This document shows, piece after piece, positions 1-7,305 of a stretch of DNA of 19,129 bases (positions are counted from its first letter, which is position 1; the number at the start of each line of letters is the position of its first letter). The stretch covers positions 1 to 19,129 of the forward strand of contig JAHHTN010000032.1 of the NCBI GenBank assembly GCA_020024645.1. The letters are read 5' to 3'. The DNA is from Faecalimonas sp. GTDB lineage: Bacteria; Bacillota; Clostridia; Lachnospirales; Lachnospiraceae. Under the pieces are notes generated by a model that did not search any database, had not been told where the DNA came from, and worked only from the letters and a program-made list of their open reading frames with translations. A program made the position numbers and the translations under genes.

Positions 1-3
1 CAT

Positions 4-423
4 TTAAAATTCAAACAAATTTAGTCCTGTATCTCCATCAAATTTTCTGTCCACTTTTCCATCAATAATCTGTATAACCATCTCACAAGTAGCACTAACA
101 ATCGCTTTATTTAAATGTCCTCCAAAAACTTCCCCTCTTTCATTCCCAGCACTTAGATGAAGATGTGTATAGAAATCATTATTCATTGTATTAATTGTTC
201 CTATAAGGGAAACAATTTCAAAATCTCCTTGAAAACGATTTGACTTATATTGTTTTACTTTTGTCTGCAAAGCACCAACTGTAAAATCCCCAATTGCTCC
301 CAATGCCTGCACACTTGCTAATTTTATGTTTTCTTCTAAAGCCAATATTTTTACTTGTTCTAATATTTCTTCGCCTTTATCTATTCTTGCGATAATCGTA
401 TCTTTCATTCTTCTATATTCCAT
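4..423 (-). CDS. PPC/DUF296 domain protein, stand-alone
   Basis: This 139-residue protein consists of a single PPC (plants and prokaryotes conserved, DUF296) domain. The family signature is clear: HLHLS at residues 87-91 and GGHL at 101-104. H87, H89 and H103 correspond to the histidines that bind metal at the trimer interface in bacterial PPC structures. There is no AT-hook, unlike the plant AHL DNA-binding proteins, no signal peptide and no membrane segment, so a small soluble cytosolic oligomer is expected. The ATG at 423 is preceded by AGGAGGA (431-437) at seven-base spacing, which decides the start. The gene follows the rpsO terminator and has its own promoter, so it is not part of the rimP-rpsO operon. 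The biochemical function of bacterial single-domain PPC proteins is not established, and I assign none. Confidence 0.9.
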   Translation of the reverse strand: MEYRRMKDTIIARIDKGEEILEQVKILALEENIKLASVQALGAIGDFTVGALQTKVKQYKSNRFQGDFEIVSLIGTINTMNNDFYTHLHLSAGNERGEVFGGHLNKAIVSATCEMVIQIIDGKVDRKFDGDTGLNLFEF

Positions 424-454
424 GTTTTTATCCTCCTAAAATAAATGCCTTTTC

Positions 455-483
455 ATTTTACCACAGCAGCTCGAAAAAGTCAC
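455..483 (-). promoter_or_regulatory. Sigma-A-type promoter of the PPC-domain gene
   Basis: On the minus strand a TAAAAT -10 element (455-460) is preceded directly by TGG, giving an extended -10 (TGn). GTGACT (478-483) lies at a 17-base spacing as a fair -35. It falls between the rpsO terminator and the PPC gene, with a short leader before the Shine-Dalgarno sequence. Confidence 0.55.
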
Positions 484-540
484 TTATTCTTCTCTTACTT
501 AATCATGACCACTCACATAGTTCAACAAATTAAAATCCAT

Positions 541-568
541 AAAAAAAGAAGCGGTATCCCGCTTCTTC
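541..568 (-). terminator. Intrinsic terminator after rpsO
   Basis: On the minus strand there is a perfect nine-base-pair stem: arms 559-567 and 546-554, loop of four bases 555-558. An uninterrupted run of seven T (547-541) overlaps and follows the 3' arm. It lies about 40 bases past the rpsO stop and ends the long rimP-to-rpsO operon. Confidence 0.9.
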
Positions 569-610
569 AAGTGTTGTGTGTCTATATGTTTTCCAATAAT
601 TTAGTTTAGA

Positions 611-877
611 TTATTTTCTTAATCCTAATCTTTCAATTAAAGAACGATATCTTTCAATATCAGTTTTCTTTAAATAAGCAAGTAATCCTCTTCTCTGACC
701 TACCATTTTAAGAAGTCCTCTTCTTGAATGGTGATCTTTTGGATTAACTTTGAAGTGTTCTGTTAATTCGTTAATTCTTGCTGTTAAAATAGCTACCTGA
801 ACTTCTGGTGAACCTGTGTCTCCTTCTGTTCTTCCATATTCAGCGATGATTGCTTGTTTTTTGTCTTTTGCTATCAT
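611..877 (-). CDS. rpsO: 30S ribosomal protein S15
   Basis: This 88-residue protein has the usual S15 length and its conserved features: GDTGSPEVQ near residues 20-28, the DHHSRRGLL segment around 48-56, and the RRGLLAYLK motif near 62-70. S15 is a primary binder of the 16S rRNA central domain and helps recruit S6/S18. The ATG at 877 is preceded by AGGAGG (888-893). The gene is last in the rimP operon, has its own promoter right behind ribF, and is followed by a strong terminator. In most Firmicutes pnp follows rpsO; here it does not. The 5' leader contains a hairpin that could bind S15 (listed separately). Confidence 0.98.
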   Translation of the reverse strand: MIAKDKKQAIIAEYGRTEGDTGSPEVQVAILTARINELTEHFKVNPKDHHSRRGLLKMVGQRRGLLAYLKKTDIERYRSLIERLGLRK

Positions 878-920
878 TGACTTAATTCCTCCTATTTTTC
901 TAATTTAACACCTAATATTA

Positions 921-946
921 AGTAAAGGTTGGAGTCTCCATTTACT
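921..946 (-). promoter_or_regulatory. Hairpin in the rpsO leader, candidate S15 autoregulatory site
   Basis: The minus-strand leader between the rpsO promoter and gene contains an imperfect hairpin. The outer stem AGTAAA/TTTACT (941-946 with 921-926) continues into TGGA/TCCA (937-940 with 930-933), closed by a three-base loop, with a three-base bulge on the 3' side (927-929). S15 represses its own translation through structured leaders in several bacterial groups. The link to S15 here is inferred from position; the base pairing is directly visible. Confidence 0.45.
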
Positions 947-973
947 GAACATCGGCTTATTTCATACTTGCTT

Positions 974-1002
974 AGTATAGCATATTTATTTCTATATGTA
1001 AA
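974..1002 (-). promoter_or_regulatory. Internal sigma-A promoter for rpsO
   Basis: On the minus strand, TTTACA (997-1002) and TATACT (974-979) are separated by exactly 17 bases, a near-consensus housekeeping promoter. It starts immediately after the ribF stop codon. The predicted transcription start near 967 gives a leader of about 90 bases before rpsO, so S15 can be made independently of the upstream operon. Confidence 0.85.
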
Positions 1003-1010
1003 CTATTTTT

Positions 1011-1919
1011 TTAGATTCCTTCTGCTTCTTTAATATCTAAACGCACTTGCTTTTTTAGTGCTTCTATTGACGAAAATACTTTTTCTCTACGGATAAACCT
1101 ATGCAACCTAACTTGAATTTCTTTTCCATAAGCATTTCCGGTATAATCAAACAAAAATGTTTCTACTGAGTTCACACCTTTGTCCGAAACTGTCGGTTTA
1201 CATCCCACATTGCTTATTCCTTTATATTCTTTTCCTTCTAAAATCACGCTACTTGCATACACTCCATTTGGAGGAAGAAGCTTTTCTTTAATAGGAATGA
1301 TATTCATTGTTGGAAAGCCAAGTTTTCTTCCTAGTTGTTCTCCAAATTCAACTACACCTTCTATCGTATACGGATACCCAAGAAGTTCTTGAACCCTTTC
1401 CATGTGCCCTTCCCGAACCTCTTCTTTAATAAAAGTACTACTTATTTCTCGTCCTGCATATTTTTGCTTCTCTATTACAATAAGTTTATACCCATACTGC
1501 TGTTGATATTTCCCTAACAGATTAATATCTCCCTTTTTTTGATATCCAAAACGAAAATCCGTCCCTACAACCACATATTTTGCATGAAATTTTCCTATTA
1601 GTATTTCCTTGATAAATGTTTCAGCTTCCATTGTGTAGATTTGTTCCACAAAGGGACATTCAATCAAATAATCCACTCTATTTTTCAAGTGCAAGTATTT
1701 TTCTTTTCTTGTCATCAATATATGCTTTTGCTCTCCAATTTCTTCAAAAAAAGGAAGCATATCAAATGAAAAAACAACGCTTTTTATTTGTTCATCCGCA
1801 TATTTTTCAACCTGTTCAATCAACTTCTGGTGTCCTTTGTGCAAACCATCAAATTTCCCTAGTGTAATCGCAGTAGAATTTTGACAAGTATAGTTTTCTA
1901 TTCCTCTTACATACCGCAT
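1011..1919 (-). CDS. ribF: Bifunctional riboflavin kinase / FAD synthetase
   Basis: RibF phosphorylates riboflavin to FMN and adenylylates FMN to FAD in the cytosol. The 302-residue length is typical. The N-terminal adenylyltransferase domain shows the nucleotidyl-transferase motif GKFDGLHKGH (21-30) and an SSTFIK motif (160-165). The C-terminal kinase domain shows GRKLGFPTMNI (197-207), GVYAS (219-223), SNVGCKPTV (236-244) and the segment with the likely catalytic Glu253. The ATG at 1919 lies two bases after the truB stop, with its ribosome binding site inside the truB end, so translational coupling is likely. No FMN riboswitch is visible nearby; expression appears to come from the operon. 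Confidence 0.97.
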   Translation of the reverse strand: MRYVRGIENYTCQNSTAITLGKFDGLHKGHQKLIEQVEKYADEQIKSVVFSFDMLPFFEEIGEQKHILMTRKEKYLHLKNRVDYLIECPFVEQIYTMEAETFIKEILIGKFHAKYVVVGTDFRFGYQKKGDINLLGKYQQQYGYKLIVIEKQKYAGREISSTFIKEEVREGHMERVQELLGYPYTIEGVVEFGEQLGRKLGFPTMNIIPIKEKLLPPNGVYASSVILEGKEYKGISNVGCKPTVSDKGVNSVETFLFDYTGNAYGKEIQVRLHRFIRREKVFSSIEALKKQVRLDIKEAEGI

Positions 1920-1921
1920 AT

Positions 1922-2833
1922 CTATTCACCTTTATCAAAAAACATTTTGACAAGTTTAAACACTTCTTTTTCTTCATTATAAGCATAAATTCCAATAAAT
2001 CTATCTTGATTGTCATACACTCTTACGAGTTCTCCCTCTGACAATTCATCTATCGTTTTCCCTTGTCTTCTTAAAAATGGATTACCGTTATAGACAAGCG
2101 AAACTGCTTTCCCTTGAACTACTATTTTCTTATACTGCAAAAACATCTTATCTATCGGAACAAGAATTTCTTTTAACCTATTTTCATCTTGAAATTGTGT
2201 AATCTGTTCCAAAGAAAAACTATTTTCTATGCAAAAAGAACTAACTCTTGTTCGAATCAATTCTTCCATACAACCTCCACATTGTAGTTTTTTCCCTATA
2301 TCATGACACAATGTTCTTATATAGGTCCCTTTAGAACAAGTAACTTCCATTTTTACTCTTGGTAAATCCATTTCCTTTATATATATTTCATATATCTGTA
2401 CTTGCCTTGCTTTTCTTTCTATTTCTATTCCTTGTCGTGCAAGCTCATACAATTTTTTCCCGTTCACTTTCAACGCAGAATACATAGGCGGAATTTGTTC
2501 ATATACCCCAACAAATTCTTCAATAGCCTCTTTTACTTTTTCTTCTGTCAAATAATCCGTAGTTTTTCTTTCAAGTACACTTCCACTTATATCTTGAGTA
2601 TCCGTTACCTGTCCCAATAACAATACCGTTTCGTATGTTTTATTTTTATCTGTTAACATATCGCAAAGCTTTGTGGCTTTTCCGAGACATACTGGAAGAA
2701 CTCCCATCGCATCTGGATCAAGCGTTCCCGTATGACCTATTTTTTTCTGTCCCACAATTCCCCTCAACTTTGCAACGACATCATGAGAAGTATAGCCTTT
2801 TTCTTTATATACATTTAAAACACCATGTATCAT
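1922..2833 (-). CDS. truB: tRNA pseudouridine-55 synthase
   Basis: TruB converts U55 in the T-loop of tRNAs to pseudouridine and has a tRNA chaperone role. The 303-residue protein carries the family hallmark HTGTLDPDAMGVLP (34-47) with the catalytic aspartate at Asp39. KTYET follows around residues 65-69, and there is a conserved KGTYIRTLCHDIG segment. The C-terminal ~70 residues are a PUA-like RNA-binding extension. The ATG at 2833 has a GGAG site upstream and sits 10 bases after the nrnA stop. It lies between nrnA and ribF in the operon, as is usual for Clostridia. Confidence 0.97.
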   Translation of the reverse strand: MIHGVLNVYKEKGYTSHDVVAKLRGIVGQKKIGHTGTLDPDAMGVLPVCLGKATKLCDMLTDKNKTYETVLLLGQVTDTQDISGSVLERKTTDYLTEEKVKEAIEEFVGVYEQIPPMYSALKVNGKKLYELARQGIEIERKARQVQIYEIYIKEMDLPRVKMEVTCSKGTYIRTLCHDIGKKLQCGGCMEELIRTRVSSFCIENSFSLEQITQFQDENRLKEILVPIDKMFLQYKKIVVQGKAVSLVYNGNPFLRRQGKTIDELSEGELVRVYDNQDRFIGIYAYNEEKEVFKLVKMFFDKGE

Positions 2834-2843
2834 ATTTATGCTC

Positions 2844-3800
2844 CTATTTTTTCTGCAATTGTAATTCTATCTGCTTTGCAACATTGTTGATTACATCATA
2901 GGCAGTTCCTTTTAAGGTAAGTCCAGCTGCTTTTTTATGACCTCCACCTCCAAAATACCCTGCCACTTTGCTTACGTCAACTGTATCATCCGATCGAAGA
3001 CTAATCTTAAATTCATGCGTCTGTAATTCATACAAAAATATGGCAACACTTACTCCACTTGTTAATCTTAATTGACTTACAATACCTTCTAAATCTTTTG
3101 GAGTAGCACCGTAAAAATCCATGATCTTTTTATCAATCACAGACACAATACATTTTTGTTCCATAAACAAAACACTCTCAAGAAGTGCTCTTCCTAAAAT
3201 TTGATTCTGTACATATGTTTTTTCATAGTAAGTATCATGAATGATTTTTGAATAATCAATTCCTTTTGCCATTAATTTTGATGCCACTATCATTGTCTCT
3301 GAAGATGTACAAGAATACTGAAACACACCCGTATCATGTACAATTCCCAAATAGAGACACTCCGCAATTTCTTTTGTAATTTTTTCCTCTTCCATAAGTT
3401 CAAACACTAATTCACAAGTAGAACTAGCATCTGGCTTAATATAATTATTTTTTCCAAAAGAAGAATTACTCACATGATGATCTACACAGAGGGTTTCCTT
3501 TGCGTTTTCAAATAACGGCGCAGAAAATCCCAAACGTCCTGCATCACCACAATCAAGTGAAATAAATAAATCATATGTTGTATCTTTAATCTCATGGGTA
3601 ATTTCTTTTGTTGCCTCAATAAATTGAAAACTGTTTGGAATTTCCTCTAAATAAATATCCACCTTTTTTTCTGGATACCATGTGCGGATATATTGATACA
3701 TTGCCATACAGGACCCAACACAATCTCCATCAGGTCTCATATGCCCTCCAACTGCTACAGACTTTGCTTTTGCTAAAGTTTTCTGCAACACTCTATTCAC
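2844..3800 (-). CDS. nrnA: DHH-family oligoribonuclease / pAp phosphatase (NrnA)
   Basis: The 318-residue protein has the DHH-DHHA1 layout of NrnA, which degrades 2-5 nt RNAs and dephosphorylates 3'-phosphoadenosine 5'-phosphate with Mn2+. Visible metal-binding motifs are HMRPDGD (20-26), SLDCGD (81-86), the DHH triad (107-109) and HDTG around Asp156. The DHHA1 substrate motif GGGGHKKAAG is at 284-293. The GTG at 3800 overlaps the end of rbfA by 8 bases. A second in-frame GTG at 3791 has better spacing from an AAGG sequence, so the true start could be three residues shorter. The gene sits where B. subtilis has none but Clostridia commonly do. Confidence 0.93.
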   Translation of the reverse strand: MNRVLQKTLAKAKSVAVGGHMRPDGDCVGSCMAMYQYIRTWYPEKKVDIYLEEIPNSFQFIEATKEITHEIKDTTYDLFISLDCGDAGRLGFSAPLFENAKETLCVDHHVSNSSFGKNNYIKPDASSTCELVFELMEEEKITKEIAECLYLGIVHDTGVFQYSCTSSETMIVASKLMAKGIDYSKIIHDTYYEKTYVQNQILGRALLESVLFMEQKCIVSVIDKKIMDFYGATPKDLEGIVSQLRLTSGVSVAIFLYELQTHEFKISLRSDDTVDVSKVAGYFGGGGHKKAAGLTLKGTAYDVINNVAKQIELQLQKK

Positions 3801-4164
3801 CTTCTTCTTTGAGTTCTTTTGTTACGTCATCAATTTTTTTCGACATTGCTACACCATAAGCAATGGATTGGTCTAATACAAATTTAATTTGAGGCGTATT
3901 TCTCATGTTTAGATTATGTGCCAGTTCTCTTCTGATATATCCTTCAGCACTTTGTAGTCCTTTTAACGTATCTTCCTGTACTTTCTCATTGCCAAACACA
4001 CTGATATACGCTTTACATGTTTTTAAATCGGGAGCAACTTCTACTGCAACAACTGAAGTCATCGGTGCAACTCGAGGATCTTTAATTCCACCTCTTACAA
4101 TATTACTTAACTCTCTTTGCACTTCCATATTGACTCTTGTATTTTTAATACTATTTTTTCTCAA
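3793..4164 (-). CDS. rbfA: 30S ribosome-binding factor A
   Basis: RbfA is a small KH-fold protein that binds the immature 30S subunit and promotes 16S 5'-end and neck maturation. The 123-residue product starts RKNSIKNTRVN after the initiator, as the family usually does, and includes KDPRVAP near residues 29-35. I chose the TTG at 4164 because GGAGGAG (4170-4176) lies five bases upstream of it. The longer frame from a TTG at 4185 would put this Shine-Dalgarno sequence inside the gene and add seven unconserved residues. It follows infB by 24 bases and its end overlaps nrnA. Confidence 0.94.
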   Translation of the reverse strand: MRKNSIKNTRVNMEVQRELSNIVRGGIKDPRVAPMTSVVAVEVAPDLKTCKAYISVFGNEKVQEDTLKGLQSAEGYIRRELAHNLNMRNTPQIKFVLDQSIAYGVAMSKKIDDVTKELKEEGE

Positions 4165-4169
4165 TTTTA

Positions 4170-4176
4170 CTCCTCC
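4170..4176 (-). promoter_or_regulatory. Shine-Dalgarno that fixes the rbfA TTG start
   Basis: GGAGGAG on the minus strand ends five bases before the TTG at 4164. It lies within the longer alternative reading and therefore argues against the upstream TTG at 4185. Confidence 0.85.
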
Positions 4177-4188
4177 AATCTTCAAGAA

Positions 4189-6684
4189 TTATCTTGGAAT
4201 TTCAACCATTTTGTACGCTTCTACCTGATCGCCTTCTTTTACGTCATTGAATTTTTCAAATACAAATCCACACTCATATCCAGCTTTCACTTCTTTTACA
4301 TCATCTTTAAATCTCTTCAAAGATGCTAAAGCGCCATCAAAAATCACTACACCATCGCGAACAACTCTAGCCGAACAATTTCTTTCAAATATACCATCAA
4401 GTACATATGAACCAGCAATTGTACCAACTCCTGATGCTTTAAATGTCTGACGCACTTCTGCATGACCAAGTACTTTTTCTTCAAATACAGGATCTAGCAT
4501 ACCCTTCATCGCCGCTTCCACATCTTCAATAGCATTATAAATCACACGATATAATCTTAAATCTACACCTTCGCGTTCCGCAATTTCCTTTGCAGTTGTA
4601 TCAGGTCGAACATTAAATCCAATAATAATCGCATTTGATGCTGATGCCAAGGTAACATCTGATTCATTAATCGCACCTACACCACCATGAATAATTTTAA
4701 TTACAACCTCATCATTTGAAAGTTTTACAAGACTTTGTTTAACCGCTTCTACAGATCCTTGCACATCCGCTTTAACGATAATTCCAAGTTCTTTCAAATT
4801 ACCTGCTTGAATCTGTGTAAACAAATCATCTAATGACATTTTAGATTTTGTTTCCTCAAGCATTTTTACTCTTCCCTGAGAAATAAATGTTTCTGCAAAA
4901 TTACGCGCTTCTTTATCATTTGCACATCCAACAAATACTTCTCCAGCATTTGGAACATCATTTAATCCTAAAATTTCTACTGGTGTAGATGGACCTGCTT
5001 CTTTCACACGTCTTCCCTTATCGTCAATCATTGCTCTTACACGACCGTGTGATGAACCTGCTGCAATCGCATCCCCAACATGTAATGTACCTTTCTGTAC
5101 AAGAACAGTAGCAACAGAACCTTTTCCTTTATCCAATTCCGCTTCAATAACAAGACCTCTTGCCTGTCTGTTCGGATTTGCTTTTAATTCTAACACCTCA
5201 GCTGTTAAAAGAATCATTTCCATTAACTCTTCAAGACCTTCTCCTGTTTTTGCAGATACTGGAACAAAAATTGTACTTCCACCCCAATCTTCTGCAATCA
5301 ATTCATACTCTGTTAATTCCTGTTTGACTCTTTCAATATTAGCACTTGGTTTATCAATTTTATTTACTGCTACAATAATTTCAATTCCAGCAGCTTTCGC
5401 ATGACTAATTGCCTCAACTGTCTGTGGCATTACACCATCGTCTGCAGCTACAACTAATATCGCAATATCTGTTGATTGAGCACCTCTAAGACGCATTGCT
5501 GTAAACGCTTCATGTCCAGGAGTGTCTAAAAATGTAATTCTTTCTCCATTTACATTTGCAACATATGCACCAATATGCTGTGTAATTCCACCAGCTTCTC
5601 GATCAATTACATTTGTATTACGGATTGCATCAAGAAGAGAAGTCTTTCCGTGGTCAACGTGCCCCATAACACATACAACTGGAGGACGTTTTTCCATTTT
5701 TGTTTCATCTTCTTCATCCTCTTTTAATAATTCTTCAATAACATCTACGACTTCTTCTTTTTCACAAAGGACCTCAAATTCCATTGCAATTTCTTCTGCC
5801 GTTTCAAAATCCACTTCCTGATTTACTGTTACGATTTTCCCTTGCATAAATAATTTCTTAACAATTGCAGAAGGCTGAATTTTCATTTTATCAGCTAATT
5901 CTTTAATCGTAAGTACTTCTGGAATTGTAATCATTGTGATTTTTTCTTCCACTTTTTCTTCTACTTTTGGCTGTGGTTTCTGTGGTTGTGGTGCTGGTTT
6001 ACCTTTTTTCGTCTGTTTTACTTTTCTTTCTTCTCTGTCATCTTGACGGTAATCTTTCTTCTTGTAGGCATCTTTATCTTTTGCCTTCTGACGCTGTGGT
6101 TTTTGTTCTGGAAGTACAGGCGCTGGAATAGATGGTGTACGTTTATCATTCCTTCTGTTATCATCTCGTCTATCGTCTCTTCTCTGAGAATTATTAAAAT
6201 TCGGGCGCCCATTTTGATTATTATTTTGTCTTCCGGTTTGATTATTATTTCTTCTTCCGTCTTGATTATTATTCTTTCGTTCACTATTTTGGTTATTATT
6301 TTGATATCTTCCACCTTGATTATTATTCTGTCTTTTCCCTTGGTTATTATTTTGTCTTGTATTATTTTGACCGTTATTCATTTGCTTTGTATTACCTTGA
6401 TTATTATTTTGATTTTGTTTATGATTGTTCTGTTTTTGTCTACTGTTCTGTTTACCATTTTGAGGTCTAAACACTTGCACGATATTCTTTTTCTTTTGTA
6501 CATCTTCCCCATCAGATTTTGCAACATTACCCGACATTGCACCTTTTACCATCTGAACCTGTTCATCTGATAAAGAACTCATATGATTTTTAACCTCAAT
6601 ATCTTTTGACTTTAAAAAGTCAAGTAATTCTTTATTTGATTTATTTAACTCTTTTGCTAATTCATATACTCTTGATTTAGACAT
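4189..6684 (-). CDS. infB: Translation initiation factor IF-2
   Basis: IF2 is the GTPase that brings fMet-tRNA to the 30S subunit and promotes subunit joining. The 831-residue product has an N-terminal IF2_N domain (about 1-50), a long disordered Asn/Gln/Arg-rich segment (about 76-182), a Lys/Pro-rich linker, a second IF2_N domain (about 250-305), then the G domain. G-domain motifs are GHVDHGKT (341-348), GGITQHIGA, DTPGH (387-391), NKID (441-444) and SAKTG. Domains II, III and the C-terminal tRNA-binding domain follow. The ATG at 6684 is chosen because AGGAGGT (6694-6700) precedes it by nine bases and MSKSRVYELAKEL is the family's typical start. The Asn-rich insert is the odd feature (see repeat). 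Confidence 0.98.
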   Translation of the reverse strand: MSKSRVYELAKELNKSNKELLDFLKSKDIEVKNHMSSLSDEQVQMVKGAMSGNVAKSDGEDVQKKKNIVQVFRPQNGKQNSRQKQNNHKQNQNNNQGNTKQMNNGQNNTRQNNNQGKRQNNNQGGRYQNNNQNSERKNNNQDGRRNNNQTGRQNNNQNGRPNFNNSQRRDDRRDDNRRNDKRTPSIPAPVLPEQKPQRQKAKDKDAYKKKDYRQDDREERKVKQTKKGKPAPQPQKPQPKVEEKVEEKITMITIPEVLTIKELADKMKIQPSAIVKKLFMQGKIVTVNQEVDFETAEEIAMEFEVLCEKEEVVDVIEELLKEDEEDETKMEKRPPVVCVMGHVDHGKTSLLDAIRNTNVIDREAGGITQHIGAYVANVNGERITFLDTPGHEAFTAMRLRGAQSTDIAILVVAADDGVMPQTVEAISHAKAAGIEIIVAVNKIDKPSANIERVKQELTEYELIAEDWGGSTIFVPVSAKTGEGLEELMEMILLTAEVLELKANPNRQARGLVIEAELDKGKGSVATVLVQKGTLHVGDAIAAGSSHGRVRAMIDDKGRRVKEAGPSTPVEILGLNDVPNAGEVFVGCANDKEARNFAETFISQGRVKMLEETKSKMSLDDLFTQIQAGNLKELGIIVKADVQGSVEAVKQSLVKLSNDEVVIKIIHGGVGAINESDVTLASASNAIIIGFNVRPDTTAKEIAEREGVDLRLYRVIYNAIEDVEAAMKGMLDPVFEEKVLGHAEVRQTFKASGVGTIAGSYVLDGIFERNCSARVVRDGVVIFDGALASLKRFKDDVKEVKAGYECGFVFEKFNDVKEGDQVEAYKMVEIPR
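6184..6450 (-). repeat. In-frame Asn-rich tandem repeat within infB
   Basis: The region encodes repeated units of roughly GRxNNNQ, with NNN blocks at IF2 residues near 112, 120, 129, 138, 146 and 154. That is a period of eight or nine residues, or 24/27 bases in DNA. On the plus strand this reads as recurrent TTGATTATTATT cores separated by variable 12-15 base spacers. The repeat falls in the linker between the two IF2_N domains, a part of IF2 that is variable in length and sequence among bacteria. It is degenerate, so copy number may have varied by unequal exchange. Confidence 0.85.
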
Positions 6685-6693
6685 GTTCTCGCT

Positions 6694-6700
6694 ACCTCCT
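6694..6700 (-). promoter_or_regulatory. Shine-Dalgarno that fixes the infB ATG start
   Basis: AGGAGGT on the minus strand lies nine bases before the ATG at 6684. An in-frame TTG at 6708 would place this site inside the coding region, so the shorter start is preferred. Confidence 0.85.
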
Positions 6701-7024
6701 CTATGCAATTATATTATTTTCAGTTTCCAAATACTTCATGATTTCCTTTGCAAAACCACTGTCTAACACTGCCAGTGATGCGCGAAATTCTTTTCCCATT
6801 GCATGCCCTAAGGTATCTTTATTCCCGTAAAAACAAATTGGGACTTCATAAAAATCACACATATTTTTAAATTTCTTCTTTGTATTGTCAGACGCATCAT
6901 TTGCAACAATGACAAGGCATGCCTTTCCTGACTTCGTCTCCTTTTCAGTTGAAAACTCTCCACTTACTGTTCGTCCCGCTCTTGTGGCCAAACCGATAAT
7001 AGATAATACTTTACTTTGCTTCAA
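6701..7024 (-). CDS. ylxQ: YlxQ, L7Ae-family RNA-binding protein
   Basis: This 107-residue protein belongs to the L7Ae/L30e/S12e/Gadd45 family, which binds kink-turn RNAs. The family pattern is visible in the N-terminal LSIIGLATRAGRTVSGE and in the central VIVANDASDNTKKKF segment. The start is a TTG at 7024, overlapping the 3' end of ylxR by 14 bases; AAGGAG (7035-7040) lies ten bases upstream, inside ylxR. The overlap implies tight translational coupling. In Bacillus the homologue is a kink-turn binder of unclear physiological role; I have no evidence here for its RNA target. Confidence 0.92.
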   Translation of the reverse strand: MKQSKVLSIIGLATRAGRTVSGEFSTEKETKSGKACLVIVANDASDNTKKKFKNMCDFYEVPICFYGNKDTLGHAMGKEFRASLAVLDSGFAKEIMKYLETENNIIA

Positions 7025-7289
7025 GTGTTTCCATCTCCTTTTCCAAAATTGCGTAGACTTCCTTTGGAATAGCCTGTTTAAAAGAACGCTCCAACCCTTT
7101 ATTTTTAACCGCTTTTTCCAAGCATTCTTTTGATTGGCATAAATAAGCCCCTCTACCGTTCTTCTTTCCAGTTACATCTAATAAAAATTCATTTTCTGAA
7201 GTTTTCAAAACACGAATCATTTCTTTTTTGCTTTTCATTTCTCCGCAACCCACACACTTTCGCATAGGTATTTTCTTTATACCGCTCAA
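7011..7289 (-). CDS. ylxR: YlxR (RnpM) RNA-binding protein
   Basis: The 92-residue protein has the DUF448/YlxR signature: IPMRKCVGCGE (7-17), a central RGAYLC motif (46-51) and a basic C-terminal helix. B. subtilis YlxR has been reported to modulate RNase P (hence RnpM) and to affect transcription; the role here is inferred from that family. Cys12, Cys15, Cys51 and Cys56 could form a metal site, which is my inference. The start is a TTG at 7289 with AGGA about nine bases upstream. An in-frame ATG eight codons later has no ribosome binding site, and the residues before it (KKIP) match the family start. It lies directly after nusA. Confidence 0.92.
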   Translation of the reverse strand: MSGIKKIPMRKCVGCGEMKSKKEMIRVLKTSENEFLLDVTGKKNGRGAYLCQSKECLEKAVKNKGLERSFKQAIPKEVYAILEKEMETLEAK

Positions 7290-7305
7290 ATACTCACTTC
7301 CTATT

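Noticed and set aside
1..3. An ATG on the minus strand directly after the PPC gene stop codon, at the window edge
   Set aside because: Only the start triplet is present and no good Shine-Dalgarno sequence precedes it; a downstream gene cannot be supported.
6184..6450. CRISPR-like spaced repeats (TTGATTATTATT cores)
   Set aside because: Period of only 24-27 bases, in frame with infB, spacers not unique, no cas genes. It is a protein-coding repeat.
5986..6570. Plus-strand open frame of 194 residues, very rich in Ile/Leu/Ser, resembling a membrane protein
   Set aside because: It is the antisense of the infB Asn-rich repeat; AAT codons read backwards give ATT (Ile). No ribosome binding site and no support apart from composition.
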